From: Ralstonia mannitolilytica
GTDB taxonomy: Bacteria; Pseudomonadota; Gammaproteobacteria; Burkholderiales; Burkholderiaceae
DNA: 64,000 nucleotides
NCBI RefSeq assembly: GCF_905397375.1
Contig: NZ_CAJPVG010000001.1
Span: forward strand, 496,001 to 560,000
Direction of reading: 5' to 3'
The notes under the pieces are model-generated. The model saw only the letters and a program-made list of their open reading frames with translations. It searched no databases and had not been told where the DNA came from. The stretch's first letter is position 1; each line of letters starts with the position of its first letter. A program made the translations under genes and the position numbers. This document shows positions 34,993 to 44,600 of this stretch, one piece after another.

Positions 34993-35626
34993 CCGCATCT
35001 GGCAGGGCCTGCTCGACACGTTGACGATGGTGTCGGCGTCTGCACTGATCGCCGTGCTGGCGGGCATCCCGCTGGCGCTGATCCTGGTGCTCACGGCGCC
35101 GGGCAGCGCGCTGGAATCACCGCGCGTGCACCGCGTGCTGGGTGCCGTCATCAACGGCTTCCGGGCCACGCCGTTCATCATCCTGCTCGTCGCGCTGCTG
35201 CCGTTCACGCGGCTCGTGGTCGGCGCCACCATCGGCGTGTGGGCAGCGGTGGTGCCGCTGTCGATCAGCGCCACGCCGTTCTTCGCGCGCATTGCCGAGA
35301 TCAGCCTGCGCGAGGTGGACCGCGGGCTGGTGGAAGCCGCGCAGGCCATGGGCTGCACGCGCCGCCACATCGTCTGGCACGTGCTGCTGCCCGAGGCGCT
35401 GCCCGGCATCATCGGCGGCTTCACGCTGACCATCGTCTCGCTGATCGGGGCGTCGGCCATGGCGGGTGCCGTGGGCGCCGGCGGCCTGGGCGACATCGCC
35501 ATCCGCTACGGCTACCAGCGGTTCGACACGACCGTCATGGCGGTGGTCATCGTGCTGCTCATCGGGCTGGTCAGCCTCGTGCAGTGGGTCGGCGACCGGT
35601 CGGTGCGGCGGCTGAAGGCCCGATGA
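34973..35626 (+). CDS. metI: MetI-type ABC transporter permease
   Basis: A 217-residue inner-membrane permease with five or six helices. The typical EAA loop is VEAAQAMGCTRRHIVWHVLLPEALPGIIGGF near residues 119-149, which couples to MetN. The start at ATG 34973 was chosen over TTG 34967 since GGAG is then well spaced. The coding region overlaps the end of metN by 20 bases, so translation is coupled. The gene ends convergently 12 bases from the giant leftward gene. Confidence 0.92.
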   Translation: MSPLTIDRIWQGLLDTLTMVSASALIAVLAGIPLALILVLTAPGSALESPRVHRVLGAVINGFRATPFIILLVALLPFTRLVVGATIGVWAAVVPLSISATPFFARIAEISLREVDRGLVEAAQAMGCTRRHIVWHVLLPEALPGIIGGFTLTIVSLIGASAMAGAVGAGGLGDIAIRYGYQRFDTTVMAVVIVLLIGLVSLVQWVGDRSVRRLKAR

Positions 35627-35638
35627 CGGCAACGCGGC

Positions 35639-38600
35639 TCAGGGCACGATCACGACCGGCTCGTCAGGGTGGATCAGCCCGACATTGCGATGCGCGAACT
35701 GCGGGTTGAGCTGCAGCAGCTGCGCCAGGGCGGCCTCGACCTGCTGCTCGTGCGACATCGCCTGGCGCTGCGCATCGGAGACGTGTGCCTCGTGCAGCAG
35801 CGGCGTGCGATACCGGTCTGCAATGCCGTTGAGTGTGTCGCCCGGCTGCACCACGTATTCGGAATGCGTGGGCTGCGGGGTGGCCGATGTGCCGGGCGGC
35901 TGGCTGGTTGAGGGCGCACTCGCGCTGGCCGATGGCGAAGACGAGCTGGACGGCGAGACGGTTGGCGACGGCGACACCGAAGGCGATGCCGATGCACTCG
36001 GTGTTGCGCTCGGTGCCGCGCCAGGCGACTGCGTGACAGCCGGTGTGCCGGGCGGACGCTTGTTCTTGTCGTCCTGCATGAACAGCGGCTTGATCAGGTT
36101 GAATGCATACGCCGAGAGCGGCAGCAGCGCGATGGCGATCTTGTGCTTGCTCACAAACTCCGACGCGTTCGGGAAGTGCGAGCTGAAGCGCGAGAGGCCG
36201 AGCGCGCCCGACGACAGCAGCATCGGCACGCCCTTGAGGTAGTCGCCACCCATCATCTGCGCGGCGCCGAGCAGCATGCCGCCGGTGGCGGCCAGCGTGT
36301 CCGCCGAGATATCGAGCCCGCGCACCGTGCGGCTGCGCTGCTCAATGTCGATGTTGCGGCCGCGCCCGAGCAGCACGCCGGTGGTGTACGCGATCGACGC
36401 CACCGTGCCGCCCGTGGGCAGCACGTACCAGATGGCCGAATCGTGGGCCAGTGTCCAGGCCTTGGTCGCCATGGCGTGTGCATACGAGGCCAGCCCCGCG
36501 CTGTAACCGCCGATGGCGAGCTGCCGGCCCCAATAGCCGAGCTTGGTGCGCGGGTGGCCCAGGTGCACCTGCTGCAGCCCGGTGCCGCTGAAGATGGCCT
36601 GGATCTGTTTGACCAGGTCGGCCGACACGGCCTGGGTAGCCTCGGTGGCCTGCGTGCGCGTGATTTCGCGATTGCCCAGGCGCTGGTAGATGTTGTGCAC
36701 GCTCCAGTTGGCTTCGGCCACGAAGGTGCGCAGCCGCGTTTCGATGTCGGCCAAGTCGGCCGGCACGGTCTTCTCCGACGTGTGGTCCGGCAGTGCCTTG
36801 ACGAGCCGGTCGACCATCGTCTGCGTGGCTTCGCTGAAGACGCGCGGATCGGCCCGCTCGATGGTCGCCATCGTCGCCTGATGCAGCACCTGCGCCGAGC
36901 GTCCGACCCGCAGCAGCAGCATGGAGGGGTTGCTGGCCAGCGAAACCGTGTTCGCCCCGGTGCCCGGGATGCCGATCAGCACCGCACCGGCGCCCCCTGC
37001 CAAGGAGGCACCCACGGTCATCACTTCGCGCGCACGCGTGCCGAGCTTGGGCTTGGCGCCTTCCACGCCCAGCGCATTGAGTTCCGCGGATGCCTGTTCC
37101 GGCTTGAGCAGCACCTTGCGCGCGGTCTGCGTGGTCTGGACACGCCCCGCGCTCTGCGGCTCGCCGGACGCGTCCACCGACAGGGCCTTCTCGTTTTCCA
37201 CCATCTGCCTCCAGGTGGGCAGCGGTGTGGCCGGGTCGCGGGCCGATGCCGGCAGCGCCTTGGCGCCCGCGGGGCGCGCAGCCACGCCCATCTCGTCCGT
37301 CCATTGCTTGGCAAACTGACTGGCGAGTTCCTCCTTCGGACTCAGGCGCCCCTTGGCGTCCCACAGCGGTTTGGCAAAGGCGATCTCGGTGGCGCGGGCA
37401 CGATTGACGAGTGCGGTCGTGTTGCCGTTGAAGACGCGGTCGATGATCGCGTTGACCTGGCTGTCCGAGAGGTTGTACTTCTGCCTGCCAAGCCGCGCGA
37501 TCTCGGCCAGCAGCACCTGGTTCTGCGCGTCGTACTGGCTCTTGGACGGGCGTTCGAACACACGCGTGAGGGCATCGTCGCCATGCAGCCGGCCCTGGGT
37601 GGGCGCGCCGTCCTGCTCGAAGCGCAGCACCATGTCGGCGACGGCGGTGTTCAGCCGTTCGTTGGCGATGGCATCAGCACCATTGGTGGCGTACGACACG
37701 CCCATGTGCACCCAGGGCAGCGTGGGCCGCTCCAGCACCTGTTCGACGAGCTTGGCATTGCCGCCGCCTGGCACCGGCTCGAGCACCGTATCCCAGCCGT
37801 GGAAGCTGACCATCACGTGGGGCGCCGGCGCATCGGCATGGGTGGCGCCCCACTTCTCCAGCATCGAGAACAGCCGCACGTGGTTGTCGTACGCGTCATT
37901 GGTGCGTGCGGTGAAGTGGTTGTTGGTGCCGATCAGCGGCCGCGACGGCGCGAACTCCAGCCGGATGACCACGCCGGTCTGCGACGACAGGTCGAGCCAT
38001 TTGTCGAGATGCGACTGATGCAGATCGTCGAGGAACAGCTTCTTCTGGTCGGCGCCGCTGCCGGACTTGATCTGCGCGTTGGCATGGTCGATCGTCGCGT
38101 TGTTCACGTCGATCTGCTTGGCGGCCTGCACAAAGCTCGGGTCCTGGCGCTTGCCCACGGCAGCGCGCAGCGAATACGGGTCCACCACGAGCGAGATCAC
38201 CGGCATGGCGCCGCCGGTTTTCTTGATGAACGCCAGCGCCTTGGCGGGATCGTCGCGCAGGCGGTATGCCCGGCCCATCGGCGCCAGCCGCGCCTGGAGC
38301 GGGAATTCCGAGCGCAAAAACGTGTTGACCATGTGCCGGTCTGCCGTGGCCGCCGCCGAGAACCGCTGTGCCATGCGCTTGCCCGCAAACGGCACGCGGC
38401 GCGACACGGTGTTGGCAGCAACGTCGCGCGCCACGCGCAGCTTGAGCTTGAGCTTGCGCCACAGCTGCGCATCGGCCATCACCACTTCGGGCGCATGGTC
38501 CTTGACGGGCTTGAATTCGACATTGCTGGCGTAGGGATCGTCCTTCTTGCCGGCCAGCAGTTCAACCTCGTCCAGAGGCCGCGTCAGGTTGCCCAGCTTG

Positions 38601-41600
38601 GGCGCGTCGGGCGGCAGCGCCACCGTGGTGGTGCTGGAGAGCACCGGCTGGTACACGCCAATCTCCAGACCGCTGCCGCTGCGCTGCCATGCCTCGAACT
38701 GGTCGGGCGGCAGGCGCGTGAGCAGGAAGTGGGTATCCGCGCCAAAGCTGTCGTGCCCGATCGCCAATTCCTTGGCCGGGGTGCCGTTGTGCGGCGTGGC
38801 CGGCTTGTTCCAGGCGGCATACCACGTGAGCGAGTTGCCGGTATCGCCGTCCGGCTCCAGGCGGCCCGTGGGCGTATGGCGGGCGAGCTTGCCCGCGTGG
38901 TCGGCCGTCTCGTAGACGTAGATGTAGTGCGTGCCGGCTTCGAGCCAGCCTTGCTTCGCCAGGTCGCGCAGGTGGGCGATGTTCGGCCCGCTGTAGTCGA
39001 GCGCATGGGCGTCGGACTCGGGCAGCATGCGCGCGTCGGCGTAGCCGAGAGCCGAGCCTTCCAGCGGCGTGCCGGTCGTGACGGGCGCCTCCAGCGTGCG
39101 CTGCCGCCATTGCAGAAGCTGCGCCGCGCGCCCACGCAGGAAGCCGCCGTTGGCCCGCCGGTTCAATGTGGTGGCGGCCTGTGCAATCTCGCCCGGCTTG
39201 AAGGCCGGCATGCCGTATTCGGCCTGCTTCCACAGCGTGCGCGGCTTGAGGAAGCCGCCCAGCTCCTTGACCGTCTCGGGCTGCATCGAGCTGACCACGA
39301 AGCGCACGCTGCGCAGCGTGCGCGCGCCGTGCGTCTGCTGCCGGGCAAAGGCGGCTTCGAGGCTGCGCCCGGGCACGGTGGCGCCGTCCATCGGCGCATC
39401 CACGTGGTACGTCCATGTGCCGTCGGTGCCGCGCCTGGCATAGCCTTTGGGCGCACCGCCCTTCCTGTCGATCACGTAGATGATGTCGCTGTCCTTCGCG
39501 GCGTCGGTGGCGTCTTTCACGCTCTTGTAGCGCTTGGCGTGCCCAAGCTGCTGTATATCGGCCACGACCTTCGCGTCGATCTTGTCGGCCGCCGGTGACA
39601 GCACGTGCGAGCCGTCATCGCCATTGATGCGCGATGGCCCGCCAAATGCCTGCAACCGCTCGTACGACACGGGGCTGATGTAGAAGTCGACGTCCTTGCG
39701 TGCGCTGCGCATTGCCGAGTTGTCGCCGCGCACGGCGCGCTTGACGATCTTCGGCACGTTGCTGCCACGCACCGCCGTGGGCGGCGCGAAGGTGCCGTCG
39801 TCACGCACTTGCGTGGTGGCGACGATGACCGGCGTGCCGTCCGGCTGGCGGGTGTCCTTGAGTGCGATCAGGACGGTCTTGCTGCCGGCCTTGGTGGCCA
39901 GCTGGCTCAGCTTGGGCACCTCGGCGCCGGGCACGTGCCGCAGCGTGCGCAGGTCTTTCACGTCGAGCCATTCGGCGGCCTTCGCGGCGGCCTTCTGAGC
40001 GTTCGATGCCGCCGCCGAGGCCGGTGCCGGCATGTGCGGTGTGCCGGGCGCCGCGCCGTTCCAGCGCGAGGCGTAGTACTGCGCGTAAGTCTGGTCCGGC
40101 GCCGTGGACGTGCGCATGCTGCCCATGGTCTGCGCCAGGCGCAGGTAGGCCTCGGGGTTGTTGGCGTCCCATTGGGCATAGGCCTGTTCCAAGGGCTGCG
40201 GCATCTGCGCGCGGGCGCCGATGTCCACGCCCGTTGCGGCCAGCACCTCGTCGCGCACGTTGAACGCGTTGCCCTGCGCGCTGGCCTCGGCGGCGAGCGC
40301 GGTCTGCACGTAGCTGCCCTCGCTTTGGCCTTGCAGGCCCAGCAGATCGAGCTCGACCTTCACGGCGTGATCGGTCTCATGGCCCAGCGTGTAGACGAGC
40401 GCCCCGGCGTCGGGCGCGTTGGCATCGAGCGTGATGGTCTTGCGCTCGGCATCGACCGCAGAGCCGCGGTTGCTGCGCCCGAAGCGCACCGCCCAGCCGG
40501 CGTCGTGCAGCAGGCGCAACTGGCGCGTGAGCGTGTCGGAGGCGCCAATCAGGGCATGGGCCGCGGGCGGCAGCGGCGCGCCGCCAAACGCCATCGTCAC
40601 GCGATCGCCCGGCGTGGTCTGGTAGGTGGCATCCTGCGGGCGGTACTGCGTGCCGGTGCCGCTGTAGTCGGGCGAGCCGGCCGGCCGGTCCACGGGGCCG
40701 CCGAGGTTTCGCGCCGGGTTGGCGGGGTCGACGCCGATCTCGGCAAAGCGCCGGCTGGTGGCCTTCTGCAGCGCGGCGCTGTAGTCGAACGGTACGCCGT
40801 ATTGCGCGGCGGCCTGCTGCGCCAGCACCGTGTCGTGCTGCGCCAGGGAGATCGCATAGGCACGGATGCTGCCAAAACTCTGTTCCGGGCCCGGCGTGCG
40901 GCCGATGTTGGAGGCGCCAAACTGCGTGTTGCCGGCGGCAAAACGGTCGATGGCACTGAGCAGCCGGTCCACCATCGCGGGCGTGGGCTCCGCCGCGGTG
41001 GACACGCCGCGCAACTGCGCCTGCGTCATCGACGGCACGGTGTCGTGGAAGTGGTCCGGATGCTGCTGCTGGTAATGCCGCAACGCCTCCACCACGCGAT
41101 CGACAGCCGCGCGGTCGGTGGCATACACAACGATGTTGTCAGCGCGCGGGCCGGCGGCGTCGGGGCCGGCCGCCTTGGCTGCATAGACGCCCGGGAAGCG
41201 GCCGGGCTGATCCACCACGCCGCGCACCAGGAAGTCGAGCACGTCCAGCACGTGCGGCGTCTTGGCGTTGACATAGACGCGCTCGGTGACGGCGTTCGGG
41301 TCGACAAGGCCGTCCTCGCGCATGAAGTGATAGAACGTGGTGCGCGCGCGGCCTTCCGTCGGCATCGTGCTGTCAACGAAGGCGCCGTCGGCTTGCGACA
41401 CGGTGTAGGCGCCTTCGGGGCGCTGCTCTGCCAGGGCGATCAGGCGCGGGAAATAGAACTCGCCCGGCATGGTGTCTTCCGGCCCCGTGACGCCGCCCGT
41501 GCGGGCGTACAGGCGGTACACGTCCTTGTTGCTCAACGCACCGTTGGCTGCGTCTGCCCCTTCCGCCTGCACGCGGGCCAGCAGCGCCTGCTGCGACTCG

Positions 41601-44600
41601 AGTGCCGATTCGGCGCCACGCGGGCCCCGCTCCGGCAGCACGCGCTGCGCCGGCGAGCTGCCCGGGGCGGGCGCCACGCCCGGCATGCGCACGCCCGATG
41701 CGGCCAGGTCGGCCACCGCGGCCGCGTAGGCGCGCCGTTGCGACGCGCCATGCTGGCGCGCCACGCCCATGCCGGCACCCATGAGCCCGGCCGAGGTGAA
41801 GAACTGCACCCAGTCTTCACCCGTCGCCTGCCCGTTGGATGCCGCCAGCGACTGCCCCTGGTGCAGCATCGCGGCAAGGTTGGTGTTGAGCGCGCCGGTG
41901 CCCATCAGCCGATACGCCAGCGCGCCGCCGCCCAGGAACTGCAGCCCCGCCAGCCGGCGCAGGCGTGCCGGCAGCCTGGCGAGCACGTCGGCCCGGTTGA
42001 GCAGCGGGATGGCCTCGTTCAAGCGCTGCAGGCGCATCGTGCCCAGCGTGAGATCGGCAGCGACACCCGGGTTGCGCGTGACGCCAAACACGGCATTCAG
42101 CCGTCGCGCCGCGTTGGCGGTGGCCGCGGGCGAGCCGTACAGCGCGCGGCTGAGCACGGCGTTGGTGAGGTTGTTCTGGAACGGCCGCAATGCCCAGCGA
42201 TTGTCATTGAGCAGGCTGATGCGCGCGGCTTCTTCGGCGCTCGCGCCACGCGAGATGCGCACCGCGTTGATCGCCTCCATGAGATCGGCGTTGTAGGCGC
42301 CCACGCGCGCTACAGCCACGGCCGTGCGGTTGATGAGCCCGCCGACACCGGCGGCGCCGCCCAGCACGTTGGCACCCAGGCCCACCCAGTTCCACGGGTC
42401 TTCACGGCCCTCGGCGGTGGAGAGCGCATTGATCGAGTGTGCCGCGCCTGCCACGGCCGTCACCGCAAAGTACGCATCGGCCAGGTTCGACAGCACCACG
42501 GCCCACAGCGCAGCGGTCTCGGGCTGCACGACGGTGGTGATGATCCCGGCCGCCACCGTCAGGCCGATCTCCAGGTCGGTCTTCAGGTGCTCCCAGTTGT
42601 ACCAGTGATCGTCGGGCTTGTAGGTCTTCCAGTAACCGTCGCCGGTCATCAGGTTGCCGTTGGCATCGACCACCCAGTGCGGCTGCGCGATCAGCAGGCC
42701 GCGATCCAGCCCGCTGTGCGATTCCCACTCGCCATAGCCGTTGCGCACGGTGGTATCGGCCGGGCCCACGTCGATATAGCGCCCGTCGGTGCCGATGCCC
42801 TCCATGATGGCCAGGCGCTTGGCGTCGCCCTTGCCCTCGCGGTTGTCCCACCACTGCATCGACAGCGAGGTGAGCACCACGGGCGTGGTGCCGCTGGGCG
42901 TGGTCACGCCTTCGCCGCGCATGAGCTGGCCGGCCACCTGTGCCAGCGTGGTCTTGTGGCCCTTGTGGTCGTAGACGACTTCGTTCCCGCTGTATTCCGC
43001 GAACTGGCCGTCGGCCATGGCTTGCTGCTCGCCGAGCGTGCGCGCCGTGTAGGTCGGGTCCAGCCCGTATGCCTGACCCACGGCGTTGTACACCTGGGCC
43101 TGGCTGGTGGTCGTGTGCATGCCGTCCTGCCAGGGCAGGCCGACGGTGTTGCCGCTGGCCGTGACACCGGCGGTGGTGCCTGAGCTCACGCCTGCGGTGT
43201 CGGGGGTCCAGTTCAGATCGTTCTGCAGCCGAGGGCTCGCATTGGTGGCGTGGGGCGCGGTGCTGACGGGCGCCGGCGGCCTGGAGGCCTCCTTGATGCC
43301 GGTCTCGCGCCGGATCTCCTTGCTGACCTCGTCGTCGATGTTGTCCCCGAGGATGTCCTGCGTGAGCTGCATCGGGACGTTGTCGTCCTTCACATCCGCC
43401 AGCCCGAAATCCTGCCCGGTGACCACGGCCATGCCACCGCCGCCGACGAAGTACGTCGTGTTCAGCCGCGAATCGACCGATTCCGTGCCCAGCCCGCCCT
43501 TGTCGATGGGCTTGAGCATCAGGCCTTCGATCTGCTTGCGCAGGTCGGTCATGTCCTGGTTGCGTGCACCGCCCGCGGCCGCGTAGATGCGCGACATGGC
43601 CTTCAGGTCGGTCACGTCCAGCTTGCCGCGGAACTGGCTGTGGTACAGCGCAGCGGCCAGGTCCGGCGCGACGCCGTTCATCTGGTCCGCTGCTGCGTTG
43701 GCCTGGTCTTTCTTGTCCTTGCCGAAGACCTGGGCGCCGCTCTGCTGAAACAGCGACTGCGTCTGCGGTGCCTGGATCGTGTCGTCCAGCAGTTGCGCGT
43801 AGAAGATCGTGCCCTTGTAGACATCGAGCGCCGTGCCCATGGCAGTGAGCCGGCCCTGCGGCGAATCCTTGCCGTCGTTGGCGGCCGTGCACATCATCGG
43901 CGCGTGGTCGAGGATGGATTGCAGCGCGCGCTGCTGCAGGCCCGAGACGCTCGCGTCGCCCATGACCTGGTCGAACAGCGGGTCGCCGGACTGCATGCCC
44001 GCGAGCAGACCGGTGAGCCGCTTGGCCGCCGCCGCGTCGCCCTTGCCTGGGCCGCCGTTGGTTTGCAGGGCGTGCGCGGCAATGTGCAGCGCCTGCTGCG
44101 CGCCCAGCGCCGTCTGCCATTGCTGGAAGCTCGTCAGCAACTGCTTGAACTCGGGCGAGTTCTTGCCGGTGCCGCGCGCCGCGTCCATCTCGGGCGCGAT
44201 GCCGGCCATGGTGACGGCGTTCTGCGCCTTCCACAGGGTATCGACGTTGTCGGGGCTGAGCTGCCAGTCGCCATCCTCGGGCTTGCGGCCGGCGGCAACG
44301 TTCAGCGCCTTGTCGAGATCGTCGTGATACGCCTGCAGGGCGCGTGCGGCAGCGGCCTTGAGCTCTGCGTTGTCGGGCGCCTTGTCAGACTTGGCCTTGG
44401 CGTCCTGCCACGCCGCGTAATCGGTTCGGGCCTGCGTGACCGCGCCGTCGAGCGCCTTCTGGTCGGGCTGGATGTCCTGCTTCATGATGCCGGCCGTCAC
44501 GCGCAGCACGTCCGGGTCCAGCACGTTCAGCTTGGCAAGGTCCTTGGCCCCGGCCTCCACTGGGTCCTGCGTCGGGTCCTTGTAGTAGTCCTCCAGGTGC

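Noticed and set aside
36143..43183. Two very long open frames on the plus strand (over 1,100 codons each) opposite the giant gene
   Set aside because: They are antisense shadows of GC-rich codons. Their translations are rich in His, Arg, Gly and Val with no motifs or ribosome sites, while the minus-strand frame has recognisable domains.
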